A DNA stretch of 64,000 nt, from assembly GCA_021372865.1 (NCBI GenBank), contig JAJFTO010000017.1, positions 124,001 through 188,000 of the forward strand, given 5' to 3'. How positions within the stretch are numbered: the first letter of the stretch is position 1; every line of letters begins with the position of its first letter. Both the position numbers and the translations under genes were made by a program. Positions 18,322 through 27,773 of this stretch are shown piece after piece. The DNA comes from Porphyromonadaceae bacterium (lineage in GTDB: Bacteria > Bacteroidota > Bacteroidia > Bacteroidales > Dysgonomonadaceae). Below the pieces are notes generated by a model. It was not told the origin of the DNA. It searched no databases and saw nothing but the letters and a program-made list of their open reading frames with translations.

Positions 18322-18329
18322 TAACTTTG
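18322..18329 (+). promoter_or_regulatory. Predicted -7 element for the starch operon
   Basis: TAACTTTG matches TAnnTTTG. No TTG occurs at the -33 spacing, consistent with a promoter that needs an activator. Confidence 0.5.
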
Positions 18330-18450
18330 TATACAGAATGAATTAAGTAAATCCAATGAAAATTAACCTTTCATTGATTTATTCAGTTCATTTTGTGCCA
18401 TTATGAGAACGAAGAGAGTATTAATCAGTTAATCTTATAACGTTAACGAC

Positions 18451-21400
18451 ATGTATGTAAAATTTAAACAAAGCAGGAAAGCGTTTCTGATAACAATGTT
18501 ATTCGGGATGCTCATGACCTTATCGGCAGGTGCCCAAACCGGTACACCGATAAATGTAAAGGGAACCGTGACAGATATTGCCGGCGAGCCACTTATCGGC
18601 GTCAATATCCGGGTACAGGGAACCTCTACCGGTACAGTGACCAATTACGACGGCAACTTTGAACTTCGGGTTCCGGCTGATGGTGTGTTGGAAGTAAGTT
18701 ACATCGGTTACAAACCTCAAACTATTCCCGTCAACAACCGCGCATCCATCCTTATAGCGATGCAGGAAGACACCGAGATGCTTGAGGAATTGGTAGTGAT
18801 TGGCTATGGAACCGTAAAAAAAGATGATGCCACTGGATCAGTAATAGCAGTGGATGCCACCAAATTAAACAGAGGACTGGCCACGTCTCCATCAGATCTT
18901 TTGGCTGGACAGGTTGCCGGTTTGAGTGTTACCTCGGCTGGAGGAGCACCCGGTTCTTCTGCAAACATCCGCATACGTGGAGGTTCCTCCATGTCGGCCA
19001 GCAATGATCCGCTGATCGTGATCGACGGAGTGCCTGTAGACAATACCACCAGCGTGAGCGGTATGTCAAATCCTTTGAGTACAATCAACTCGAATGATAT
19101 TGAGACTTTTACAGTACTAAAAGATGCATCAGCCACCGCCATTTACGGATCACGTGCTTCCAATGGAGTAATCATTATTACTACCAAAAAAGGACACGCT
19201 GGAAAAATGAAATTATCCTATAATGGCAATTTTTCAGTGAGCACCCGTACCGGTGCTGTAGATGTAATGGATGCTCCCACCTTTAGAAATTATGTGATCA
19301 ATTCTTTCGGAGAAGACAGCCAGCAGGCAGCAGCCCTTGGTAACACCGAAACCAACTGGCAGGATAAGATCTTCCGGGTAGCGGCCAGCACCGATCATAA
19401 CTTGAGTGCCTCGGGCAGCGCTGGCGATGTACTTCCTTATCGAGTTTCCGCCGGATATACCAATGAAAATGGAATACTGAGAACATCGAACCTTGAAAGA
19501 TTTACCGGCAGTGTAAATCTGAGTCCTTCATTTTTTGACGATCAGCTCAGGGTTCAGCTCAATGCAAAAGGAATGTACATCACCAACCGTTTTGCCGACC
19601 AGGGAGCGATCAATTCAGCTACCCAGTTCGATCCCACCATGCCTGTGTATTCGGCCACGCCTTCACCCTATGGCAACGGTTATCATATGACACTCCGTCC
19701 AGCGGGAACGCCCATTGACATTGCGTTGGCCAACCCGCGTGCCATCCTGGAACAGAAACACGACAATTCCAGAGTTTACAGGAGTATCGGAAACGCCCAG
19801 TTTGATTACAATATGCCCTTCCTGGATGGGTTAAGGGCCAATCTCAATTTGGGATATGACATCTCCAAAAGTGAAGGGGACGTAATCATTGAGGATAATT
19901 CTCCGATGACCTATACCTGGGGAAATTACAAATCGGGTTGGGGAGAAAACTCAACTTACACCCAGTACAAGAGCAATACATTGCTCGACTTTTATCTGAA
20001 CTATGTAAAGGAAGTTGGCATACATCGTTTCGATGCAATGGGTGGTTATTCATGGCAACGTTTTTATAACGAATCCAGCAATACATATCCTTATTCACCT
20101 GCCATGGCAGCTGAGACAGGAAACGAATTTTACAAGGAAGGAAATGATTATTCTACGGAGAGTTTTGTGATCTCTTTATTCGGCCGTTTGAATTACTCCC
20201 TGCTGGATCGTTATTTGCTGACGCTCACTCTTCGTAACGACGGTTCATCGCGGTTCAGTCCGGACAATAAATGGGGACTTTTTCCGTCAGCAGCCTTCGC
20301 CTGGAAAATCATCAATGAACCTTTCATGGAAGGTGCAGGCAAAGCCCTGTCGGAAATGAAACTGAGACTTGGTTACGGGGTCACGGGTCAGCAAAACCTG
20401 GGCAGCGGCGACTATCCGTGGATGGGACGCTACAGCTATAGCCAGGCCGGCGCCAATTATTTCTTCGGAGATCAGATGGTACCCCTGATCCGACCACTGG
20501 CTTATGATGAGAACCTGAAATGGGAGGAGACTGCAACGTATAATGCAGGAATTGATTATGGTTTCCTGAACAACAGGATATCGGGAGCCGTGGATGTGTA
20601 TTTCCGGAAGACCACCGATCTGTTGAATACAGTAGGAATTGCCGCTGGCACCAATTTTAGCAATCAGCTACTCACCAATGTCGGGGAACTGGAAAACAAG
20701 GGTATTGAATTCACCATCAACGGCAAGCCCATTGTAAGTAGGGACTGGAACTGGAACCTAAGTTACAACGTAACGTTCAATCAGAATCGCATTACCAAGC
20801 TGACTATCAACGACGATCCCAGCTATGTGGGTGTGCGGTTTGGTGGCATCGACGGAGGCACTGGGAATAACATTGCCATTCACAGTGTGAATTATCCGGC
20901 CAGCTCATTTTACGTATACGAACAAGTATACAACGAAGCGGGCAAACCCCTTGACGGAGTATATGTAGACCAAAATGCCGACGGTTCTATCAATGAAAAG
21001 GACCTCATTGTATATAAGAACTCAGCACCCGATGTATTTATGGGATTATCTTCCCAGCTATCGTACAAAAAAGTGGATTTTAATTTCTCACTACGGGCCA
21101 ATATCGGGAACTATGCATACAACAACATCCAGTCGAACCGTGAATCGAAGAATACCACTTACGATCCATCCGGCTGGTTGAAAAACAGGGTAAACAGTGC
21201 TACTTTCACAAACTTTGACGCAGTGCAGTACCAGTCGAGTCATTATATCCAGAACGCTTCGTTCCTGAAGATGGACAACATCTCCGTGGGCTATAATTTT
21301 ACTCATCTGCTGCATCGGGATCAGTCGGGAAGAATCCACTTTACCGTGCAGAATCCGTTTGTAATTACCGACTATGCAGGGCTCGATCCCGAGTTTACCA

Positions 21401-21471
21401 ATAACGGAATAGACAACAACATCTATCCGCACCCACGTGTATTCATCATGGGGCTCAATTTAAATTTTTAA
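18451..21471 (+). CDS. SusC/RagA-family TonB-dependent transporter (starch locus)
   Basis: Outer membrane importer of oligosaccharides that works with its SusD lid. The 1006-residue protein has a signal peptide (to about A28), a carboxypeptidase-regulatory-like domain (VKGTVTDIAGEPLIGVNIRV), a TonB box region (LEELVVIGYGTVKKDD), a plug with NIRIRGGSS and SRASNGVIIITTKKG, and a large beta-barrel ending in F (GLNLNF). It has no STN domain, so it should not signal to an anti-sigma factor, unlike the SusC at 48.3 kb. The adjoining SusD, SusE, SusF and GH13 genes point to maltodextrins as cargo. Confidence 0.95.
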   Translation: MYVKFKQSRKAFLITMLFGMLMTLSAGAQTGTPINVKGTVTDIAGEPLIGVNIRVQGTSTGTVTNYDGNFELRVPADGVLEVSYIGYKPQTIPVNNRASILIAMQEDTEMLEELVVIGYGTVKKDDATGSVIAVDATKLNRGLATSPSDLLAGQVAGLSVTSAGGAPGSSANIRIRGGSSMSASNDPLIVIDGVPVDNTTSVSGMSNPLSTINSNDIETFTVLKDASATAIYGSRASNGVIIITTKKGHAGKMKLSYNGNFSVSTRTGAVDVMDAPTFRNYVINSFGEDSQQAAALGNTETNWQDKIFRVAASTDHNLSASGSAGDVLPYRVSAGYTNENGILRTSNLERFTGSVNLSPSFFDDQLRVQLNAKGMYITNRFADQGAINSATQFDPTMPVYSATPSPYGNGYHMTLRPAGTPIDIALANPRAILEQKHDNSRVYRSIGNAQFDYNMPFLDGLRANLNLGYDISKSEGDVIIEDNSPMTYTWGNYKSGWGENSTYTQYKSNTLLDFYLNYVKEVGIHRFDAMGGYSWQRFYNESSNTYPYSPAMAAETGNEFYKEGNDYSTESFVISLFGRLNYSLLDRYLLTLTLRNDGSSRFSPDNKWGLFPSAAFAWKIINEPFMEGAGKALSEMKLRLGYGVTGQQNLGSGDYPWMGRYSYSQAGANYFFGDQMVPLIRPLAYDENLKWEETATYNAGIDYGFLNNRISGAVDVYFRKTTDLLNTVGIAAGTNFSNQLLTNVGELENKGIEFTINGKPIVSRDWNWNLSYNVTFNQNRITKLTINDDPSYVGVRFGGIDGGTGNNIAIHSVNYPASSFYVYEQVYNEAGKPLDGVYVDQNADGSINEKDLIVYKNSAPDVFMGLSSQLSYKKVDFNFSLRANIGNYAYNNIQSNRESKNTTYDPSGWLKNRVNSATFTNFDAVQYQSSHYIQNASFLKMDNISVGYNFTHLLHRDQSGRIHFTVQNPFVITDYAGLDPEFTNNGIDNNIYPHPRVFIMGLNLNF

Positions 21472-21483
21472 TACTTGACAAAT

Positions 21484-23118
21484 ATGAAGACAGCTAAAAA
21501 ATATACAATCTCATTCATCGTAGCGGTCAGCCTGATGGTCACCGGACTTTCATCCTGCCTCAACGATTTGAACACCATCCCACTCGATCCCGAAGAGTTG
21601 GTGTCGGAAGTAGTATTTGGCAGTGAAATAGGCCCCTATCAGGAGCTATTGGCTAAAATCTATGCAGGAATGGCCATCAGCGGCAACAGCGGCGGAGATG
21701 GCGATCAGGATGTAGCCGGCGTGGATGGAGGTAGTCAGGCCTCATTTTTGAGAGGACTCTGGAACCTGCAGCAACTGCCGACCGACGAAGCACTCTGTGC
21801 CTGGAATGACGTGGGCATCCCCGACCTGAATTACATCACATGGACCTCCAGCAATGTGTTTATCAAAGGATTCTACTATCGTCTGTATTACCAGATCAAT
21901 CTGGCAAATGCGTTTCTGAGGGAAACAACCGCTGAAAAATTATCTTCCAGAGGAGTCAGCCAGGCCGACCAGGATAAGATCAAAACCTTTCGTGCCGAAG
22001 CCCGATTTCATCGTGCGCTCGCTTACTACTATCTGCTCGATATGTTCCGGAATGTTCCTTTCGTGAACGAGGATAGTCCCGTCGGCAGTACCTTGCCTCC
22101 GCAAATAAAGGCAGTCGATTTGTTCGATTATATCGAAAAAGAGCTGACCGAATGTGAAGCAGACATGCTTGATCCCATAGTCGGATATGACAAAGCCAAT
22201 TACGGACGTGCACACAAAGCTGCCAACTGGGCGCTTCTGTCACGTCTCTACCTCAATGCAGAGACATACATCGGCGTGAAGAAATATACAGAAAGCATCA
22301 CCTACAGTAAAAAGGTTCTTGCAGAAGGCTATCAGCTCGACCCGGTATACGCCAATGTGTTCAAGGCCGACAATCACAAATCGACAGAGATGATTTTCCC
22401 CATTCGTTATGAAGGGGAACAAACCCAGACCTGGGGAGGAATGACGTTCCTATTAAGCAGCACAGAGCCTTCCGACATGCAGGCAGAAGTGAATGCCGTA
22501 GGTGCATGGCAAGGTAACCGTGCCACCAGCGCCCTGCTGAAGACTTTCCAAAGAGAGTATCAGCATGAAAACGACAATCGTTTTTCAATGGTACGCATCG
22601 ATAAAACCGAAAATTACGAGATTACGGATCCTTCCCTGTTTACCAACAATGGTATTCCAGTGGTAAAATATTACAACAGAAACAGCGATGGTACCCTGCC
22701 TCCCAACGAGAGCAATATTGCCTTTACTGACTTCCCGCTTTTCCGTCTGGGTGAAATCTACCTCAATTATGCTGAAGCTGTTTTGAGGGGTGGTGCAGGA
22801 GGCGATGCGGCCACGGCTCTGCAACTTGTAAACAATCTCCGCAAACGGGCTTACACCGATGATGTGGCCGCCAACATCACATCCGGTGAACTCACGTTGG
22901 ACTACCTTCTAGATGAAAGAGGACGCGAGTTTTTCTATGAGGCACAACGTCGTACCGATCTGATTCGTTTCGGGAAGTTTACAGGTTCTTCTTACATATG
23001 GCCCTGGAAAGGAAATATAGCAGGAGGAAGGTCTGTCGACGATCACTTCATCGTGTTCCCGATACCGGCAGATGATATGGGTGCAAACGAAAATCTGACA
23101 CAAAATCCCGGTTATTGA
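21484..23118 (+). CDS. SusD/RagB-family starch-binding lipoprotein
   Basis: Outer membrane lipoprotein that caps the SusC barrel and binds the glycan. A lipobox (GLSSC) ends the signal peptide. The central helical TPR-like part contains FRAEARFHRALAYYYLLDMF, and the C-terminus has the typical FRLGEIYLNYAEAVLRGG and LDERGREFFYEAQRRTDLIRFGKF motifs. The ATG at 21484 was chosen over a TTG at 21475. It starts 12 bp after the susC stop, so the pair is cotranscribed. The length of 544 residues is normal. Confidence 0.95.
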   Translation: MKTAKKYTISFIVAVSLMVTGLSSCLNDLNTIPLDPEELVSEVVFGSEIGPYQELLAKIYAGMAISGNSGGDGDQDVAGVDGGSQASFLRGLWNLQQLPTDEALCAWNDVGIPDLNYITWTSSNVFIKGFYYRLYYQINLANAFLRETTAEKLSSRGVSQADQDKIKTFRAEARFHRALAYYYLLDMFRNVPFVNEDSPVGSTLPPQIKAVDLFDYIEKELTECEADMLDPIVGYDKANYGRAHKAANWALLSRLYLNAETYIGVKKYTESITYSKKVLAEGYQLDPVYANVFKADNHKSTEMIFPIRYEGEQTQTWGGMTFLLSSTEPSDMQAEVNAVGAWQGNRATSALLKTFQREYQHENDNRFSMVRIDKTENYEITDPSLFTNNGIPVVKYYNRNSDGTLPPNESNIAFTDFPLFRLGEIYLNYAEAVLRGGAGGDAATALQLVNNLRKRAYTDDVAANITSGELTLDYLLDERGREFFYEAQRRTDLIRFGKFTGSSYIWPWKGNIAGGRSVDDHFIVFPIPADDMGANENLTQNPGY

Positions 23119-23153
23119 TTTGTAAAAATGAATTTCTAAAAGAAGGAATAACA

Positions 23154-24293
23154 ATGAAAACATATAATATCATAGTATTACTGGCCATTCTCGGACTCTT
23201 CTGGTCGTGCCAGGAAGATGAGAAGGTGGTTATGCAGCAACCGGACTCATTTGTACTCAATGTACCCAAGTATGCTTCAGGCATCTATGACCTGAAGAAT
23301 ACGGAAACAATAGAATTTACCACATCTCAGCCTGATTACGGATTTACCGCCGTGGCCATATACAGTGTGGAAGTTTCCCTCAATCAGGATTTTTCCAAAG
23401 CAGTCACTCTTCCCGGTACTTATACCACTGCCAAATTCAACATCAATGCAGCCGATCTTGCACTGGCACTTGTTGGACTGCATGGCGTGACCGAGGAAAG
23501 CGCCTACCCTACTGATCCGCATCCGCTCTATGTACGCCTGTCTTCTGTACTCAATGCGAAAAACGATGGAGCAGTAAAATCCAACATCATTACCCTTCCA
23601 AAGGTCAAAGGTTATTTTGCGCTTGATCCGATGGTGATGCCAGAGAACATGTATATCATTGGCAATGTCGCCGGCAACTGGAACTGGGATAAAGCCACGA
23701 AAATGGTACCTGTATGGGGAACTCCCGGTAAATTCTGGGCAATGCAGTATCTCGGCCAGACAGGAAGTGGAGAGAACGCACAAATTAAATTCAACATCGC
23801 AAAAGCGTGGGATGGCAACGAGTTCGGTTTTGCGAACACCACCATCAACGGAAGTGGTACAGCCGATCCTGCAGCATCTGATGCAGGAGGCAACATCGGT
23901 ATCGGAAATCCGGGCTGGTACATCGTGGTAGTAACCACCACCATCAACGGCCGAGCCTATGACTTTGCCGTGGATTTCTTCCCGCCGGATGTCTATCTGC
24001 AAGGACCGACAGCTGGGGGTAACTGGGGAACCACCGACGAAAAATACCGGTTCACTGTACCCGCCCTGTCTCTCGGCGCTGACGCTACATTTGTTTCGCC
24101 GGCATTCACAGCCACGGGAGAGGTTCGCGCCAGCATCAAACTACCCGGCCAGGAATGGTGGCATACCGAGTTCCTCGTTTTCGACGGCATATTCGTACCG
24201 CGCGGTGCAGGGAACGACCAGGATCGTATCACCGGAAACGCAGGACAGAAACTGCATATTAACTTTACCACATATACGGGTAAAATAGAATAA
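23154..24293 (+). CDS. SusE-like surface glycan-binding lipoprotein
   Basis: A 379-residue outer membrane lipoprotein (lipobox FWSC) in the SusE position. An N-terminal Ig-like SusE domain (residues about 30-160; FVLNVPKYASGIYDLKN) precedes a starch-binding-like module with GNVAGNWNWDKATKMVPVWG and an aromatic-rich C-terminal module (LQGPTAGGNWGTTDEKY). The four residues after the cysteine (QEDE) resemble the acidic export signal that sends Bacteroidetes lipoproteins to the cell surface. It probably holds starch at the surface without catalysis. The ATG at 23154 follows an AAGGAATAA stretch; the longer in-frame start lacks a signal peptide. Confidence 0.88.
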   Translation: MKTYNIIVLLAILGLFWSCQEDEKVVMQQPDSFVLNVPKYASGIYDLKNTETIEFTTSQPDYGFTAVAIYSVEVSLNQDFSKAVTLPGTYTTAKFNINAADLALALVGLHGVTEESAYPTDPHPLYVRLSSVLNAKNDGAVKSNIITLPKVKGYFALDPMVMPENMYIIGNVAGNWNWDKATKMVPVWGTPGKFWAMQYLGQTGSGENAQIKFNIAKAWDGNEFGFANTTINGSGTADPAASDAGGNIGIGNPGWYIVVVTTTINGRAYDFAVDFFPPDVYLQGPTAGGNWGTTDEKYRFTVPALSLGADATFVSPAFTATGEVRASIKLPGQEWWHTEFLVFDGIFVPRGAGNDQDRITGNAGQKLHINFTTYTGKIE

Positions 24294-24305
24294 TTGCCTA
24301 ATCGG

Positions 24306-24335
24306 GAAGCCTCTCTATCAAAGGAGAGAGGCTTC
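24306..24335 (+). terminator. Intercistronic hairpin between susE-like and susF-like genes
   Basis: Perfect 11-bp arms GAAGCCTCTCT and AGAGAGGCTTC with an 8-nt loop, followed by TTCTT. The T-tract is short, so it may be a weak terminator or a structure that protects or processes mRNA rather than a full stop. Confidence 0.6.
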
Positions 24336-24352
24336 TTCTTAAAAATATCAGT

Positions 24353-25786
24353 ATGAATCATAAAATATATCTTTTTGCAACCCTGTTTGCGGTTTTATTC
24401 TTCGGTGCATGTGATGATGTCTATGATCATGTGGCTGCACCACCGCAGGCTTTTGAGCAGGAGACAGCTCAAACGGTAAACGGATTTACCTTTACCCTGG
24501 GATCGGGACTGAACAAAGCGGTGGTCCTTTCGGAAGAGGCTCTTCAAGACGGGACGACGCTGGAAGCCATCAAAACAACCGCAACACCGGCACTTGCCGA
24601 AGGAGCCACGGTAAAATTTATCATTGAGGCCTCCAAGACAGCCGATTTTGCAACCAAAGTAAATTTACCCTCAGTGAGCAACGAGAATATTGCTTCTGTC
24701 ACTGCGACTGATCTGAACGAAGCAGTAAAAAGTTTGTACGGAAAAGCGCCCAATGCGCGTACCCTCTATTTGCGTGCCACCTATTATATCGTGGATGGTA
24801 CTTCCTCTTCCCAGATGCCCGATCCCGTGGTTTTGGGCCCTATAACGGTCACTCCCGTCGGTCCCGTAATTGAAACGGAATATTACCTGATCGGAGACAT
24901 CAACGGATGGAATATTGGTAATCTGAATGCCTATAAGTTCAGCCACAGCGGAAAGGATGTGTACGAAGATCCCATCTTCACCATCCTGGTCAACAATGTA
25001 AACGGTTATTTCAAGATTGTACCGAAATCGAGTAAGGAAGCTGCTTCGTGGGATGGCGTACTGGGAAATCCGGTCGATGGCAACACGAATCTTGAGGGTG
25101 ATATAATTCTTGCAGATGCAAAGGCCATGCGTGTAACAGAACCGGGATGGGTAAAGATCACGCTGAACATGATGGAATATACCTACACCATCGATATCAT
25201 TGGCGAGATGAATCTGACTCTGTATGTACCGGGTGGTCACCAGGGCTGGAATCCGGCTACTGCGCCCACGCTTTACAGCCGTAATTTCGACTTCAAATAC
25301 GACGGATTTGTTTACTTCCCTGCCGCGAATACTGAATTCAAATTTACATCCGAACCCAGCTGGGGAGGCACCAACTATGGCGACGGCGGAGGTGGAACGT
25401 TATCCACCGACGGAGGAGCAGGCAACCTGAAGGTGAGCGAAGCCGGTATGTACAAACTGGACGTGAATCTTTCCGGAAGTCCTGTCTATACGATGGTAAA
25501 AACTGAATGGGGCCTGATCGGCGACGCTACTGCAGGGGGCTGGAACGATTCCACCCCAATGACCTACGACCCTGTAACCAAACTATGGTCGGTGACCACC
25601 ACACTTCTTGCTGACAAGAAATTCAAGTTCCGGGCCAACAACGGCTGGGACATCAACCTGGGTGGAGAGCTCAATAACCTCAGTTATGGCGGCGGTGATA
25701 TCCCCGTTCCGGCAGCAGGCACCTACCTCATCACCCTGGATCTTTCCGACGCTGCACAGTTCAAGGCGACAATGGTAAAACAATAA
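24353..25786 (+). CDS. SusF-like surface glycan-binding lipoprotein
   Basis: A 477-residue lipoprotein (lipobox FGAC followed by DDVYD, an acidic surface-export-like signal). After an N-terminal SusE/SusF Ig-like domain come three beta-sandwich modules with aromatic starch-platform motifs: YYLIGDINGWNIGNL, LYVPGGHQGWNPATAP and WGLIGDATAGGWND. Their order and tryptophan spacing resemble the CBM-like modules of Bacteroides SusF. No catalytic motif is present. Hairpins lie on both sides of the gene, so its expression relative to susCDE may be tuned by partial termination. Confidence 0.88.
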   Translation: MNHKIYLFATLFAVLFFGACDDVYDHVAAPPQAFEQETAQTVNGFTFTLGSGLNKAVVLSEEALQDGTTLEAIKTTATPALAEGATVKFIIEASKTADFATKVNLPSVSNENIASVTATDLNEAVKSLYGKAPNARTLYLRATYYIVDGTSSSQMPDPVVLGPITVTPVGPVIETEYYLIGDINGWNIGNLNAYKFSHSGKDVYEDPIFTILVNNVNGYFKIVPKSSKEAASWDGVLGNPVDGNTNLEGDIILADAKAMRVTEPGWVKITLNMMEYTYTIDIIGEMNLTLYVPGGHQGWNPATAPTLYSRNFDFKYDGFVYFPAANTEFKFTSEPSWGGTNYGDGGGGTLSTDGGAGNLKVSEAGMYKLDVNLSGSPVYTMVKTEWGLIGDATAGGWNDSTPMTYDPVTKLWSVTTTLLADKKFKFRANNGWDINLGGELNNLSYGGGDIPVPAAGTYLITLDLSDAAQFKATMVKQ

Positions 25787-25798
25787 ATACTTCCCAAT

Positions 25799-25828
25799 AA
25801 AAAGCGCGGCGGAATGCCGTGCTTTTTT
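25799..25828 (+). terminator. Intrinsic-terminator-like hairpin after susF-like gene
   Basis: Arms AAAAAGCGCGGC and GCCGTGCTTTTT pair with one G-T wobble and a 5- to 6-nt loop, followed by a run of T. It lies 27 bp before the SusA-like gene, within an otherwise continuous operon, so partial read-through is expected. Confidence 0.7.
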
Positions 25829-25854
25829 GTCTCAACCACACAAATAACCATATA

Positions 25855-27684
25855 ATGAGAAAAATATCGCTATTTCTATCCCTTATTCTTGTCGCTCTCC
25901 TCGTACAGGCACAACAGACACGTATTGAGCCCTCTTTCTGGTGGAGCGGCATGCAGGAAAAAGAACTGCAACTGATGGTTTCTGGTGAAAATATTGCAGC
26001 ATACACACCCAAACTGAATACAGAGCATGTGCGGATCAAAGAGGTGGTGAGACTCGGCAGCCCCAACTACCAGATCATTTACCTGGATCTGTCCAACAGC
26101 ATCCCCGAAACATTTGACATCCAGTTCACGAACGGGAAAAAGAAGATCTCGTTGCCATATGAACTGAAAAAACGAAATCCGGAAAGGCTGAATATAGAGA
26201 GTTTCAATTCATCGGACGTGCTCTACCTGATTATGCCCGACCGGTTTGCCAATGGGGATCCCGCAAACGACCAGATCAAAATGCGCATGCCCTACAAGGT
26301 GGACAGGAAAGATCCCAGTGCCCGCCACGGAGGCGACCTGAAAGGGATTTCCAATCACCTGGATTACCTCTCAAATTTGGGTGTGACGGCCATCTGGCTG
26401 AACCCGGTACTGGAGAACGACATGGAAGGCGGATCGTATCACGGTTATGCTACTACCGACTATTACAAGGTGGATCCCCGCTTCGGAACAAATGAGGAGT
26501 ATAGGAAACTGATTGAAGAGGCCCACGCCAAAGACATGAAGGTGGTAATGGACATGATATTCAATCACTGCGGGAGTGATCACCCATGGGTAAAAGATGT
26601 GCCGTCGCCAGACTGGTTCAACAACCTGAAAGAGTACGTACAGACCTCACACATGAAGGAGATGTATTTCGATAATTATGCGTCGAATTACGACAAAAAG
26701 AAAATGACCGACGGCTGGTTTGTACCGACCATGCCCGATCTGAATCAAAGTAACCGTCATGTGGCAAAATACCTGATCCAGAACAGTATCTGGTGGATCG
26801 AATACGCTGGTGTGGACGGCATCCGTCAGGATACCTATCCCTATGCCGATTACGACATGATGATCCACTGGATTGATGCAGTGGAAAAGGAGTACCCAAA
26901 CTACAACATCGTGGGCGAAGCATGGCTCAACAATACAATTGGTACAGCCTTCTGGCAGAGAAACAGTGCCATCAATCCAAAGAATACCAAATTGAAATCG
27001 GTAATGGACTTCCGCTTTATGGGACTCTCACACAATGCCTTCTTCGAGGAGACCACCGAATGGAACGGGGGCTTGCATGGCATATTCGACCACATGACCT
27101 ACGATTTCATTTATCCCGACATCTACAATGTGCTGCGATTTCTAGACAATCACGACACCGATCGTTTTCTGAAGGAGTATCCCAAAGAGCTCTCAGGCTG
27201 GAAACAGGCGATCACTTTCCTGCTCACCATGCCCGGTACGCCGCAGCTCTATTACGGCACGGAACTGTTGATGAATGGGAACAAGAGCAAGTCCGATGGC
27301 GACATACGCCGTGATGTTCCCGGTGGATGGCCTGGCGACAAGGTAGACCATTTTACAAAGACAGGGCGTGACGAAATACAGAATGAAGCATTCGACTTTC
27401 TCAGCAAGCTCCTCCACTGGCGGCAGGACAACGAGGTGATCGCCCACGGCGGCATGAAGCATTACGTACTCCAGAAAGGGGTGTATGTGTATGAACGCTA
27501 TCTTGACAACAAACGTGTACTAATCTTTATGAATGGCACTTCCAACAATGTAGAAATAAACCTTGGCCGTTATAGCGAGTCAATTAAAAACAAGCGTGAG
27601 TGGACGGATTTTGTTTCTGGAAGAAACATTACACTGAACGAGACAATGACACTCTCTCCCAAAGAGATACTCATTTTGGAGTAA
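25855..27684 (+). CDS. GH13 neopullulanase/cyclomaltodextrinase-like enzyme (SusA-like)
   Basis: Alpha-glucan hydrolase with a cleavable signal peptide (LLVQAQ, no lipobox), so probably periplasmic like SusA. An N-terminal beta-sandwich (residues about 20-120) typical of cyclomaltodextrinases precedes the GH13 barrel. The catalytic triad can be read as D326 (GIRQD), E355 (VGEAW) and D434 (NHD). It has 609 residues, close to SusA. The expected role is to cut imported maltooligosaccharides. The ATG at 25855 was preferred because it directly begins the signal peptide (MRKISLFLSLILVALL). Confidence 0.9.
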   Translation: MRKISLFLSLILVALLVQAQQTRIEPSFWWSGMQEKELQLMVSGENIAAYTPKLNTEHVRIKEVVRLGSPNYQIIYLDLSNSIPETFDIQFTNGKKKISLPYELKKRNPERLNIESFNSSDVLYLIMPDRFANGDPANDQIKMRMPYKVDRKDPSARHGGDLKGISNHLDYLSNLGVTAIWLNPVLENDMEGGSYHGYATTDYYKVDPRFGTNEEYRKLIEEAHAKDMKVVMDMIFNHCGSDHPWVKDVPSPDWFNNLKEYVQTSHMKEMYFDNYASNYDKKKMTDGWFVPTMPDLNQSNRHVAKYLIQNSIWWIEYAGVDGIRQDTYPYADYDMMIHWIDAVEKEYPNYNIVGEAWLNNTIGTAFWQRNSAINPKNTKLKSVMDFRFMGLSHNAFFEETTEWNGGLHGIFDHMTYDFIYPDIYNVLRFLDNHDTDRFLKEYPKELSGWKQAITFLLTMPGTPQLYYGTELLMNGNKSKSDGDIRRDVPGGWPGDKVDHFTKTGRDEIQNEAFDFLSKLLHWRQDNEVIAHGGMKHYVLQKGVYVYERYLDNKRVLIFMNGTSNNVEINLGRYSESIKNKREWTDFVSGRNITLNETMTLSPKEILILE

Positions 27685-27773
27685 AGAGAAAGAGAAGTTC
27701 AATCACAAATATTACACAGGGATTCGCAGCAGTGATGTGCGACAGTCAAAAAACGACGATTAAAACAGCTATT

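Larger units (their letters stand above)
18110..18450. other. 341-bp control region upstream of susC-like gene
   Basis: No gene seen. The region is AT-rich and holds a LacI-type palindrome (18254-18267) inside a second inverted repeat CGTTTG-N6-CAAACG (18260-18277), then a -7 element (18322-18329) and a leader of about 115 nt before susC. A leader of that length is typical of Sus operons. No small ORF was supported. Confidence 0.6.

Noticed and set aside
27600-27773. GTG start giving an 847-residue GH13 that overlaps the SusA-like gene
   Set aside because: The extension overlaps the preceding gene, and the lipoprotein signal peptide starts at the ATG at 27774.
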